From: Ralstonia sp. NFACC01
GTDB taxonomy: Bacteria > Pseudomonadota > Gammaproteobacteria > Burkholderiales > Burkholderiaceae
Direction of reading: 5' to 3'
Assembly: GCF_900115545.1 (NCBI RefSeq)
Contig: NZ_FOWV01000009.1
Span: forward strand, 124,001-188,000
Length of the DNA: 64,000 nt
Shown here: positions 55,962 through 63,637 of the stretch, in pieces
Layout of the letters: each line of letters starts with the position of its first letter
Numbering within the stretch: position 1 is the stretch's first letter
Position numbers and translations under genes: made by a program
The notes under the pieces: generated by a model
The model's database searches: none
Seen by the model: only the letters and a program-made list of their open reading frames with translations
What the model was told of the DNA's origin: nothing

Positions 55962-56855
55962 ATGACCTACGATTCATCTTCCATCCGCAAGCTGCGCGAG
56001 GCGATGTTCGCTTCCGGCTTTGCGCACCCCGTACGCACCATCGAGACGCTCCGCGTCGGCATGGAGGCAATTTCACAAGCGAACCCGCCGGCGGCCGACC
56101 TGACCGTCGAACCGACCCAGCTCGGCGGCGTAGCCGCGGTGGCCATTACGGCGCCCGGCGCGTCCAAAGATCGAGTCATCTACCATTTTCACGGTGGTGG
56201 TTGGGTGGCTGGCTCTCCTGCCTCGCATCTGGGCATGCTCGGAGAGCTGTCGCGAGCAGCAAAGTCCCAGGTCATCGTCCTGGACCACTCCTGGGCACCT
56301 GAGCACCCATTTCCGGCGTCCTACGACGAGTCCATCCGCGGCTACGAGGCAGTGCGTGCGCTTGGCAAGCCGTTCGCCGTGACGGGAGACTCCAGCGGCG
56401 GTGGCATGGCTCTCAACGTTCTTGCCTACGCATCCTCGAAAGGCCACCAGGACGCGCGAGCAGCCCTACTCATTAGCCCCTGGGCAGACCTAACGCTGAC
56501 GCTGCCCTCGTTAACACAGTTGGCCGAACGCGATCCCATGGTCAATACGAGCGCGATGCGGGAGATGGTCAAGGCTTACGCTGGGGGCCACGATTTAAAG
56601 GATCCGCGCATCTCACCCATGTTCGCTGACATGCACGGTTTTCCTCCGCTGCTCATCCATGTCGGAAGCGACGAAGTACTTCTCGACGACGCGCTTGAAA
56701 TTGACCGAAGGGTGCGCGCGGCCGGCGGCGATTCGCACCTCGAGGTCTGGCCCGAGATGCTGCACGTTTGGCACATTCAGACAGGCTCTTTGCCTCAGGC
56801 CCACGACGCGCTGCAGAGAGCCGGCGAGTTTCTCCTCGGGCACCTCGAGAAGTAG
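55962..56855 (+). CDS. Alpha/beta hydrolase, HSL family
   Basis: A 297-residue esterase-like protein. The oxyanion motif is HFHGGGWV, the nucleophile is GDSSGGG, the aspartate is expected in HVGSDEVLLDD, and the histidine in EMLHVWH. It lies eight bases after the MBL gene, so the two are co-transcribed. Probably hydrolyses carboxylic esters in the cytoplasm. Confidence 0.9.
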   Translation: MTYDSSSIRKLREAMFASGFAHPVRTIETLRVGMEAISQANPPAADLTVEPTQLGGVAAVAITAPGASKDRVIYHFHGGGWVAGSPASHLGMLGELSRAAKSQVIVLDHSWAPEHPFPASYDESIRGYEAVRALGKPFAVTGDSSGGGMALNVLAYASSKGHQDARAALLISPWADLTLTLPSLTQLAERDPMVNTSAMREMVKAYAGGHDLKDPRISPMFADMHGFPPLLIHVGSDEVLLDDALEIDRRVRAAGGDSHLEVWPEMLHVWHIQTGSLPQAHDALQRAGEFLLGHLEK

Positions 56856-56902
56856 CACGCGCGCCCCTCAACGAAGACATAGACACTAGATTGGAGATTG
56901 CA

Positions 56903-57313
56903 ATGACTACTGACAACAACACGCCGGCAACGGCATGGATGCAAATCGTCAAAAAGAAAGGAACGAGCGACTTCGCGACGTCGTTCACCGCTGACGCCAG
57001 CCTTCAGACTTCAGCCCTCAGCAAGGCCGTGGTCGGCCCGACGCTCATCGGGGCGTTCTTTACCGCGACGAGCACGATGTATGAACACTTCGTGTTCACT
57101 GCGGAGACGATGGACGGTACGAAGACCTACCTTGAGTGGGATGCCATCCACAGTGGCAAGCCTGTCGCCGGCATCACCATCCTCACTCGAAATGAGTCTG
57201 GCCTCATCAACAACATCAAGCTCTTCCAAAGCCCGTTTCCCGTCGTCCGCGAATTCTCATCTGACCTCAAGGAGCGGCTCGTGGGAACACTCGGTCAGGA
57301 CTTCTTTAGCTAA
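56903..57313 (+). CDS. NTF2-like/SnoaL-fold small protein
   Basis: A 136-residue protein with TTGGAGA before ATG. The pattern DFATSFTADASLQTSAL, EHFVFTAE and YLEWDAIHSGKPVAGITIL is that of an NTF2-like cone fold. Such proteins are isomerases or hydrolases, or bind small polar organics. It sits in the hydrolase operon. Confidence 0.7.
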   Translation: MTTDNNTPATAWMQIVKKKGTSDFATSFTADASLQTSALSKAVVGPTLIGAFFTATSTMYEHFVFTAETMDGTKTYLEWDAIHSGKPVAGITILTRNESGLINNIKLFQSPFPVVREFSSDLKERLVGTLGQDFFS

Positions 57314-57375
57314 GCCGGGAAACAGCCAACTTCATCGCCTCATCCAATCTGAACAACACAACCGAGCAAACGCTC

Positions 57376-57789
57376 ATGCCAATATTTCATGCCCACATTC
57401 CGGCTCAAAAATTCTCTAGCGAAGAGAAGCGGGCTCTGGCGGATGCTTTAAATCTCGCTCTTCATGAAGCCATGGATACGCCTATGGATGATCGCTTCGT
57501 CATCATCAGTGAGCACAAGGACGACGAATTCTTCATCCATCCGACTTTTCCTAACCTGAAGAGATCCGACAAACGCATGATCGTAACGGTGACGTCCGGC
57601 ACCAGCAGGACAGTGGAGCAAAAGCGCAAGCTCGCGGAGTTGGTCACCCGCTACGCCGTAGAAAAGGTTGGCGTCAGCCAGGACGATGTCACCCTGTTGA
57701 TGTACGCCATCCCCCTGGAGAGCATGAGCTTCGGCGGTGGAAAGCTGGTCTCTGACATCGACCTCTCTATGCCTTGGGTCAACAAGTAA
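57376..57789 (+). CDS. Tautomerase-family protein
   Basis: A 137-residue protein with an N-terminal Met-Pro, so Pro1 would be the catalytic base after Met removal. FVIISEHKDDEFFIHPTF and PLESMSFGGGKLVSD are typical of the longer 4-oxalocrotonate tautomerase-like group. It is part of the gene string after MBL copy B. Likely acts on an alpha-keto or enol acid. Confidence 0.85.
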   Translation: MPIFHAHIPAQKFSSEEKRALADALNLALHEAMDTPMDDRFVIISEHKDDEFFIHPTFPNLKRSDKRMIVTVTSGTSRTVEQKRKLAELVTRYAVEKVGVSQDDVTLLMYAIPLESMSFGGGKLVSDIDLSMPWVNK

Positions 57790-57917
57790 GAAGGACGAAG
57801 CTGCCCTGCTCTTTGGATTCGGGGCAGTGAATGACTTGAAACGGACGTCCCGATCGTTTCTCAGGTGGGGGGCTCATGCCCCCCCGATCCGACACCATTC
57901 TCTGGACGCGTATCGGG

Positions 57918-58022
57918 ATGAATAGAGCCACCACTCCGGCCCTGGTGCTGCCGACGCGCACCGAGCCGGAGGCGTTGGAGGCTGCATTCCTTGCGCCCGT
58001 CCCCCAAGAGGTAAAGCTATGA
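57918..58022 (+). CDS. 34-codon ORF coupled to the flavin reductase
   Basis: ATG 57918 to TGA 58022 encodes a short peptide ending TEPEALEAAFLAPVPQEVKL. Its stop overlaps the flavin reductase start (ATGA). It has no clear ribosome site. The composition looks like a protein C-terminus rather than a leader, so it may be the tail of a lost gene. Low confidence that it is expressed. Confidence 0.3.
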   Translation: MNRATTPALVLPTRTEPEALEAAFLAPVPQEVKL

Positions 58023-58639
58023 CCGACTGGCATTTCTACGAACCGGCGCAGGGGCACTCTTTGCGCCACGATCCCCTCAACGCCATCGTCGCTCCGCGAC
58101 CGATCGGCTGGATCAGCACAGTCTCTAACGACGGCGTGCGCAATCTTGCGCCCTACAGCTTCTTCAACCTGTTCAGCTACAAGCCGCCGATCGTCGGCTT
58201 TTGCTCGCTTGGTGCAAAGGACTCGCTCGCCAACGCGCGAGACACCGGCGAGTTCGTATGGAACCTGGCGACGCGAGAACTCGCCGAGGCGATGAACGCC
58301 TCCGCGGCAATGGTGCCAGCGCACGTCGATGAGTTCGAGCTGGCCAAGCTGCAGACGCTGCCCTCTGCCAAAGTGCGGCCATCGCGCGTTGCGGCCAGCC
58401 CGGTGCAGTTCGAATGCGTGGTCACCCAGATCGTGCAGCTTGAGGCGCAGAGCGGCGCGGCGCTCCCGGCGTGGCTGGTGTTAGGCGAGGCGGTAGCGAT
58501 CCACATTGACCGGCAGTTGATCAAGGACGGTGTGTACCAGACTGCGCAGGCGCGCCCGATCCTGCGTGGCGGTGGACCGGCCGACTACTTCGAAATCGGC
58601 GCGGGGCAGCTCTTCACGCTTGAGCGACCGGGTGCTTGA
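58019..58639 (+). CDS. Flavin reductase-family protein
   Basis: A 206-residue FMN-binding split-barrel protein with the typical opening DPLNAIVAPRPIGWISTVSNDGVRNLAPYSFFN. The family reduces FMN for two-component monooxygenases. Neighbours are hydrolases and an enoyl-CoA hydratase; no monooxygenase is adjacent, although the distant SsuD-like enzyme at 16237 lacks a local reductase. GAGG precedes the start. Confidence 0.9.
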   Translation: MTDWHFYEPAQGHSLRHDPLNAIVAPRPIGWISTVSNDGVRNLAPYSFFNLFSYKPPIVGFCSLGAKDSLANARDTGEFVWNLATRELAEAMNASAAMVPAHVDEFELAKLQTLPSAKVRPSRVAASPVQFECVVTQIVQLEAQSGAALPAWLVLGEAVAIHIDRQLIKDGVYQTAQARPILRGGGPADYFEIGAGQLFTLERPGA

Positions 58640-58685
58640 CTTGGCGACGAGCGCCACCTGACATCTTTCTACAGGGAGAACTCCC

Positions 58686-59582
58686 ATGTTTCAACGTACC
58701 GATATCGCCTTCGAAGCAGAGGGTGGCATCACACTGCGCGGCTGGCTCTATGTGCCCACCAGCGGCACCGGCCCCTATCCCGCCATCACCATGGCGCATG
58801 GCTATGCCGGCGTGAAGGAGCACGGCCTGGAGCCATCCGCCGAGAAATTCGCCTCCAGCGGCTTTGTCGTCCTCCTGCACGATCACCGCAACTTCGGCGC
58901 CAGCGACGGCACGCCGCGCCAGGATATCGACCCATGGCGTCAGATCGCCGATTGGCGGCGCGCGATCAGCTTCCTCGAACACCAGGACGTCGTCGACGCG
59001 AAGCGCATTGGCTTGTGGGGCACGAGCTATTCCGGCGGCCACGCGCTCGTGCTTGGCGCAACAGAACGCCGCTTGCGCGCGATCGTCGCGCAGGTGCCGA
59101 CGATCAGCGGCTTCGAGCAAGGCTTGCGCCGCATTCCGCCCGACGCCATCGCCGCCATCGAGGAGGCCTTCACGGCGGACGAGCGCGCGCAAGCACGCGG
59201 CGCCGCGCCGCGAAGGCAGACGATCGTCAGCGCCGATCCTGCAATCCCTGCTTCGTACCGCGCCAAGGATGCCATTGAGTTCTATCTGCAGCCCGTGCCA
59301 GACGGCGCCTGGGAGAACAGCGTCACGGTGCGCTCGACGCGCGCCGCGCGCATGTACGAACCGGGCACGTGGATTACGCGCGTGTCTCCCACGCCGCTGC
59401 TAATGATCGTCGCGCTGCAGGACACGATCACGCTGACCGATCTGGAGCTGGCCGCCTACGAGCGCGCCCTTGAGCCGAAGCGCCTTGTGACGATCCCAGG
59501 CGGCCACTTCGATCCGTACATCACCAGATTCGATCAATCCAGTGCCGCCGCGCTGGACTGGTTCAAGGAACACCTCGCGTAA
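58686..59582 (+). CDS. Alpha/beta hydrolase, dienelactone-hydrolase-like
   Basis: A 298-residue hydrolase. The GTSYSGGHAL stretch holds the nucleophile serine; TMAHGYAGVKEHG forms the oxyanion region; the C-terminal histidine is in TIPGGHFDPY. It resembles the YcjY/xylan-esterase-like group. AGGGAGAA precedes ATG. It lies between flavin reductase and enoyl-CoA hydratase genes. Confidence 0.9.
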   Translation: MFQRTDIAFEAEGGITLRGWLYVPTSGTGPYPAITMAHGYAGVKEHGLEPSAEKFASSGFVVLLHDHRNFGASDGTPRQDIDPWRQIADWRRAISFLEHQDVVDAKRIGLWGTSYSGGHALVLGATERRLRAIVAQVPTISGFEQGLRRIPPDAIAAIEEAFTADERAQARGAAPRRQTIVSADPAIPASYRAKDAIEFYLQPVPDGAWENSVTVRSTRAARMYEPGTWITRVSPTPLLMIVALQDTITLTDLELAAYERALEPKRLVTIPGGHFDPYITRFDQSSAAALDWFKEHLA

Positions 59583-59612
59583 CCTCAACTTGCGACAATG
59601 CAGGAGCCCGAC

Positions 59613-60401
59613 ATGTCTCATCTCACCCATACCATCGAGCATGGCATTGCCACGATCATTCTTGATCGCTCGCCGCAAAATCGCATCGGCGACCAGATGG
59701 TTGACGAACTGGCCGCGGCAATCAACGCGATCGAACGCAGTGAGGCGCGCGTCGTGCTGGTGCGCGCCGAAGGCGAGAACTTCAGCTTTGGCGGCGACAT
59801 CATGCCCTGGCCCGACGACACTTCCCGCCAGTTGCGTGCGCGCTTCGAAGGTTACATGGACGTCTTCAATCGCTTCGAACGCCTGCCCTTGCCTGTCATC
59901 GCAGTAGTGCACGGCTTGTGCGCCGGCGGTGGTTTGGAACTGGCGCTGCGCGCCGATGTCATCTTTGCCGCCGAAAGCGCAACGTTCTGCCAGCCCGAGC
60001 AGTCGCTTGCCCTCGTGACCCTTCTGGGCGGCATCTACCGCATCGCCGAACGCGCAGGACGCGCACGTGCCATGGAATGGGCGCTGACTTCCGAGCGGGT
60101 CCCCGCCGCGACGATGGAGCGCTTCGGCGTGATCAACCGCGTCGTCGCTGATGCCGAGCTGCTTGCAGAGGCGCATGCCTTCGCCGCGAAGTTCGTGCAC
60201 GGCCCGACGCGTGCCCACGCTGCCCACAAGGCCCTGCTGCGTGCCTGGGCTAACGGCGGTGTCCAGGCAGCCGACGATGTGATGTTCAACATTGCCATGC
60301 CCTTGTTCGAGACCGAAGACGTGAAGGACGGGCTGGCTTCGGCCATCAAGGCCCTGAAGGCCGGCACGCCACGCTCGGTGCTCGAATTCAAGGGCCGCTA
60401 A
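59613..60401 (+). CDS. Enoyl-CoA hydratase/isomerase-family protein
   Basis: A 262-residue crotonase fold. The oxyanion-hole stretches are FSFGGDIMPW and HGLCAGGGLELALRAD; QPEQSLALVTLLGG holds a potential acidic catalytic residue. CAGGAG before ATG 59613 selects this start over ATG 59598. It is last in the string of catabolic genes. Reaction unknown; crotonases also catalyse C-C bond cleavage and dehalogenation. Confidence 0.88.
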   Translation: MSHLTHTIEHGIATIILDRSPQNRIGDQMVDELAAAINAIERSEARVVLVRAEGENFSFGGDIMPWPDDTSRQLRARFEGYMDVFNRFERLPLPVIAVVHGLCAGGGLELALRADVIFAAESATFCQPEQSLALVTLLGGIYRIAERAGRARAMEWALTSERVPAATMERFGVINRVVADAELLAEAHAFAAKFVHGPTRAHAAHKALLRAWANGGVQAADDVMFNIAMPLFETEDVKDGLASAIKALKAGTPRSVLEFKGR

Positions 60402-60610
60402 GGCCCGTCAAGCTCGCCGCCCTGTACGGCCTGAACAGACGGACTGCAACAGCATGGGCGAGTGTTTGGCCCATCTGTTGGCCGCCGTCATTGAACTCAA
60501 GAAAGCAGGCCGGATTCTGTAAGCGCTTCGAGGCGTTGCGCACTCACCTCTTTCCAACGTACCGACAGCGGTTGCCGCTCAGCATCAATGAGATGCAGTG
60601 AACAGCGAGA
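60402..60610. other. Intergenic region between convergent genes
   Basis: About 210 bp. No gene. I see no strong stem-loop with a T-run, so the terminator of the catabolic string is not obvious. Confidence 0.4.
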
Positions 60611-60883
60611 TCAGCTCCGAGCAACGTTCACTTCAGGAGCCAACGAGCACCAACGCTCGGCAATTGCGCATCCTTCAGACATCCCGGCAGAGATGGCTGC
60701 GTCGGTCGAGTCGAAATCGGCGCGAATGTGGTGGAACCGCTCCAGACGCGGATATTCCATCGCCTCAGTCTTGGGGGCGCAGACAAAGCCCGTGTATGCA
60801 TAGGTAAAATCGACACCGCCCCCCAGCATCGCCAGCACGTGGATCGAACAACCTTGGCACTGCTGAATTGCCCATGTTTGCAT
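60611..60883 (-). CDS. Small hypothetical protein downstream of the Fnr-like gene
   Basis: A 90-residue protein with an excellent AGGAGG five bases before ATG at 60883, nine bases after the regulator stop. The N-terminus has CQGC and the centre GGGVDFTYAYTGFVCAPKTEAMEYPRLERFHH. No family recognised. Coupling to the regulator suggests a linked role. Confidence 0.6.
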   Translation of the reverse strand: MQTWAIQQCQGCSIHVLAMLGGGVDFTYAYTGFVCAPKTEAMEYPRLERFHHIRADFDSTDAAISAGMSEGCAIAERWCSLAPEVNVARS

Positions 60884-60892
60884 CTCACCCTC

Positions 60893-61648
60893 CTACGCGC
60901 GGTTAAGGCGGTCGAAATCGAGAATGCAAATTCTCTTACCCTGCACCGAGACTATCCCGCTCGATTGAAGCTTCGAAAACGCCCGGCTGGCTGTCTCGAG
61001 CGTGATGCCGAGATAGGAGCCGATTTCCCCCCGACTCATCTGCAAGCTGAACTCCACCGGTGAATAACCACGAGCCTCAAAACGGCCTGACAAGTTGAGC
61101 AGGAACGCGGCGATACGTTGATCGACCGACATCTTGCCGAGAAGCAGCAGCAGCTCCGATTCCCGCACGATTTCGCTGCTCATCGCCCGATGCACAAGTC
61201 GCTGAATCTCTCTCACCTCACCGGACAAGTGTTCTAGACGCTTGAAGGGAATAATGCGAACACAGCTATCTTCAATCGCGATCGCCTCACATTGGTGATG
61301 GTCAGCAAAGACGCCATCGAGACCAAGCGTGTCCCCAACAAGATGAAACCCCGTAACTTGCGTGAAGCCGTTGATGAGCACAACGGTCGTCTTGAATGAC
61401 CCTGCATGGATCGCGTAGATGCTGCCGAACGGATCGTTCTCTCGGTAGAGGGCAGAGCCCTTCTTGACCATCCGCATCGATGAGGTGATTGCATCGATGC
61501 ACGCAAGGTCCGCCTTCGTCGAAAGGCCGAGCGGCATGCTTGCCGAACGCATTGCCGCCCCGGTGGCACGTAAGCGCGTACGTGAAGAGGAAAGCGTGAG
61601 GCTGAACTCTTTGGCAGGGTCGAACCACTTGACGACGCCGACATCCAT
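60893..61648 (-). CDS. Crp/Fnr-family regulator lacking Fe-S cysteines
   Basis: A 251-residue Fnr-type protein. The cAMP-binding-fold sensor spans about 60-160 and the HTH reads MSRGEIGSYLGITLETASRAFSK, whose ETASR is the FNR-type recognition pattern for TTGAT-N4-ATCAA. In Fnr/Anr proteins this N-terminus has four cluster cysteines; here the CxMRSxC region reads AAMRSAS (31-37) and the internal position is VRIIPF in place of VCEIPF. The first 15 residues (MDVGVVKWFDPAKEF) look like a cold-shock protein start, with GGGAG before ATG. Not oxygen-sensing by a cluster, unless in a new way. Confidence 0.85.
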   Translation of the reverse strand: MDVGVVKWFDPAKEFSLTLSSSRTRLRATGAAMRSASMPLGLSTKADLACIDAITSSMRMVKKGSALYRENDPFGSIYAIHAGSFKTTVVLINGFTQVTGFHLVGDTLGLDGVFADHHQCEAIAIEDSCVRIIPFKRLEHLSGEVREIQRLVHRAMSSEIVRESELLLLLGKMSVDQRIAAFLLNLSGRFEARGYSPVEFSLQMSRGEIGSYLGITLETASRAFSKLQSSGIVSVQGKRICILDFDRLNRA

Positions 61649-62113
61649 GTTTGCGCTCCCAAAATCTCCACAGGACGAGACTTCCAGTGGGCTTGATGAT
61701 CAAGAGCGAACTTGGAATGATGGTCGGCTTGCGAAGGCCGAATACGATTCGTTCGACAGCAACTCGAGGACCCTGCTCAACTCTTATACGCGCCGCAATT
61801 CTTCGAGTCAATCAATGAATTGTGCGCGGTAGCCCTCCCCCCCTGGATCATGAAGCCATAGCTTTATGGGGGGGCATCGCACGCTGCCACGCTTTTCTCA
61901 AGTGATATCTAGCTGCGCTTCGCTGCGCATGTCGTAGCTGTAAGTTGAGCCGTGCAAAAGTCCAGACGCTGCCTGTTAGAGCAGCGTCGAGAAAAGGTGC
62001 TTAGAGGTTAGAGAAGTTAAGCGATGCGCGCATCTGCCCCGCGGTCACGAAGGTTGCGTTGGCACTAGGCGGGCAGCCATCTTAGGCGCCCGGCGAGTCC
62101 GTGAAACTAGCGC
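61649..62113. other. Intergenic region upstream of the Fnr-like gene
   Basis: About 465 bp. It contains a GC palindrome around 61838-61872 (CCCCCC and GGGGGGG separated by 24 bases). No open frame with a ribosome site is convincing. It probably contains the fnr-like promoter on minus and the 3-prime flank of the BON gene. Confidence 0.45.
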
Positions 62114-62770
62114 TCACCCGTCGTAACGCACTGATAGGTGGTTTTCGACCGCGTTCACGCTCGGCGCAGACCAAGCTGCTGCCTCCGCTTCGTCTCGTTC
62201 GGCCACGGATCGCACGGTCCCCTCAAGCCGGGCAATATGTTCGCGCACTCGCACAGAGATATGACTGGCATCGATACGCGCATTGCGTGTCAGTGATTCG
62301 GCAATCCTGTCGCTGACATCCTTTGCATCTGAAAGGTTTTCAACCACGATTGAGTCACTTACCCCTTTGACCCCGGGCAGGTATCGAACCGCGTCGGCTG
62401 CGGCGTCCTTCTGATAGTGCCACTGCACTGTACCCTCGAGCGTGATCCAGCCATTACTGACGATCGGTCTGACCTGATCCTTGGGAACGGCAACATGCCA
62501 TCTGAGCGAGTTCAATGCCATTTCAGCCAAGTCAGTGTCATCCGGCTGCGCACCGCTCAGCGTCACATCCAGATTCTCTGCAATTCCGGTCACGCCACAG
62601 ATGCGCTTGACGTCCTTAATCGCCTGCCATTTATCAAAGTACGTTGGGACTTCACCAGTGAGCGTTACCACACCGTCCTTGGCAAGCACCGCGATCTTAT
62701 GGTGCTCGACTTGCGGATCCCACGCGAGTTGCCTCTCCACATCCTGACGCAGTTCGAGATCGGTCATCAT
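62114..62770 (-). CDS. Three-domain BON protein (OsmY-like)
   Basis: A 218-residue protein with three BON repeats at about 5-72, 78-146 and 150-217 (each with a V-x-L-x-G core: VVTLTGEVPT, WITLEGTVQW, IARLEGTVRS). There is no signal peptide, so unlike OsmY it should be cytoplasmic. BON proteins bind lipids or other proteins under stress. CAGGAG precedes ATG at 62770. A perfect FNR box sits 73 bp upstream. Confidence 0.9.
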   Translation of the reverse strand: MMTDLELRQDVERQLAWDPQVEHHKIAVLAKDGVVTLTGEVPTYFDKWQAIKDVKRICGVTGIAENLDVTLSGAQPDDTDLAEMALNSLRWHVAVPKDQVRPIVSNGWITLEGTVQWHYQKDAAADAVRYLPGVKGVSDSIVVENLSDAKDVSDRIAESLTRNARIDASHISVRVREHIARLEGTVRSVAERDEAEAAAWSAPSVNAVENHLSVRYDG

Positions 62771-62842
62771 GCCAACTCCTGTATCGAGCCCTCCTAAAGA
62801 AAGGGGGACATAAAAAAGCTAGTTTCCAGGAAGGTTTGTGTA

Positions 62843-62856
62843 TTGATGGAGATCAA
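62843..62856. promoter_or_regulatory. FNR/Anr box upstream of the BON gene
   Basis: TTGAT-GGAG-ATCAA is a perfect match to the FNR consensus. Its centre is 79 bp before the BON start, which would place a class II start site near 62808. The cysteine-less Fnr at 60893 or another Fnr/Anr in the genome may bind. Confidence 0.8.
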
Positions 62857-62870
62857 GCATCCGCACAGTG

Positions 62871-62887
62871 AGGCGGGGGTGTAGGGC
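62871..62887. repeat. 17-bp scrap of the unknown-gene 3-prime end
   Basis: GAGGCGGGGGTGTAGGG repeats the stop-codon region of the genes at 52701 and 63389. It has no coding context here and lies about 500 bp before the full copy. Confidence 0.6.
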
Positions 62888-62937
62888 AATCGGCTGCGAC
62901 AGTGTTTGCGTACTGTCGCGGCAACCTCTTCAGCTCA

Positions 62938-62965
62938 AAAAAAGCCAAGCGGGACACGCTTGGCC
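62938..62965 (-). terminator. Leftward rho-independent terminator with no visible gene
   Basis: Read on minus: GCCAAGCG, loop of five, CGCTTGGC, then seven Ts. The plus side lacks a T-run. No minus-strand gene ends just to its right, so the gene it served seems lost. Confidence 0.75.
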
Positions 62966-63117
62966 TCGGAGGACCCGGGTAGTCACACACCGGACCACAC
63001 GACTCCGTGCCAATGGCACCGGCCAGATCGTGCGGCCCATCAACATCACGAGGAATCGCCCGGACGGGCTAGCACGTATTCGCCCTACCGCATCCTCAGA
63101 AGATCACAATAGGCCCC

Positions 63118-63402
63118 GTGCTCCTGGCTCACCGGTTCGACGCCGCGCCGCGCGCAGCCCGCACACCGGAAGAGCTCGCCAGCCTCTACCCCGCCGACGT
63201 CGAGCGCGCGCTGCAACTGCTCAACAAACACATCTACCAGGCGGACCGCTACACCGGCATGCTCATCGTCCTGCAGCACGACGACGCCAAAGAGCCCGTC
63301 GTCATCTCCGCCGGCAGCTATCGGCACAAGCGCGCCCGCGCGCTGACGGACTTTGCGCGGGCGTCGGTGCAGATTTCGGATTTGATTGAGGCGGGGGTGT
63401 AG
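63118..63402 (+). CDS. Small unknown protein, longest copy of the repeated family
   Basis: A 94-residue frame from GTG 63118. RTPEELASLYPADVERALQLL is helical; then QADRYTGMLIVLQHDDAKEP, SAGSYRHKRARALTDFARAS and VQISDLIEAGV. No ribosome site is convincing and the first 18 residues are poor, so the gene may also be truncated at 5-prime. Three partial copies lie at 46455, 49837 and 52554 plus a 17-bp scrap at 62871. Function unknown. Confidence 0.55.
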   Translation: MLLAHRFDAAPRAARTPEELASLYPADVERALQLLNKHIYQADRYTGMLIVLQHDDAKEPVVISAGSYRHKRARALTDFARASVQISDLIEAGV

Positions 63403-63637
63403 GGGCGGCGCTTCGAATGTCGCTACGCGGGGCGGCCGTCTCGGCCGCGCCACACACGCGACCGCATGGTGTTCAGCGCCACAAACCGGCGATTCGACCT
63501 TAGACTCTTCCAAAATTATTGGAGAGCCCATATGCCACTGCCGCTAAAAGATCTCGCCAAATTGAATCAAATCATGACGAGCACGCCGTCTTTTCAAAGG
63601 ACGCCCGGCGGCGCCTTGTCCACCGGATCGCTGCGTA

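Noticed and set aside
57867-57884. GGGGGGC/GCCCCCC hairpin as a terminator after the tautomerase
   Set aside because: The stem is strong but there is no T-run on either strand; it may only be an RNA structure.
61693-61703. TTGATGATCAA as a second FNR box
   Set aside because: The spacer is one base rather than four, so it does not fit an FNR dimer.
62885-63117. tRNA as an integration target for the integrase
   Set aside because: No cloverleaf arms or TPsiC-like box could be found in the stretch between the scrap repeat and the unknown gene.
63085-63531. Minus-strand frame of 148 codons near the right edge
   Set aside because: Antisense to the unknown repeated gene, with no supporting start or family.
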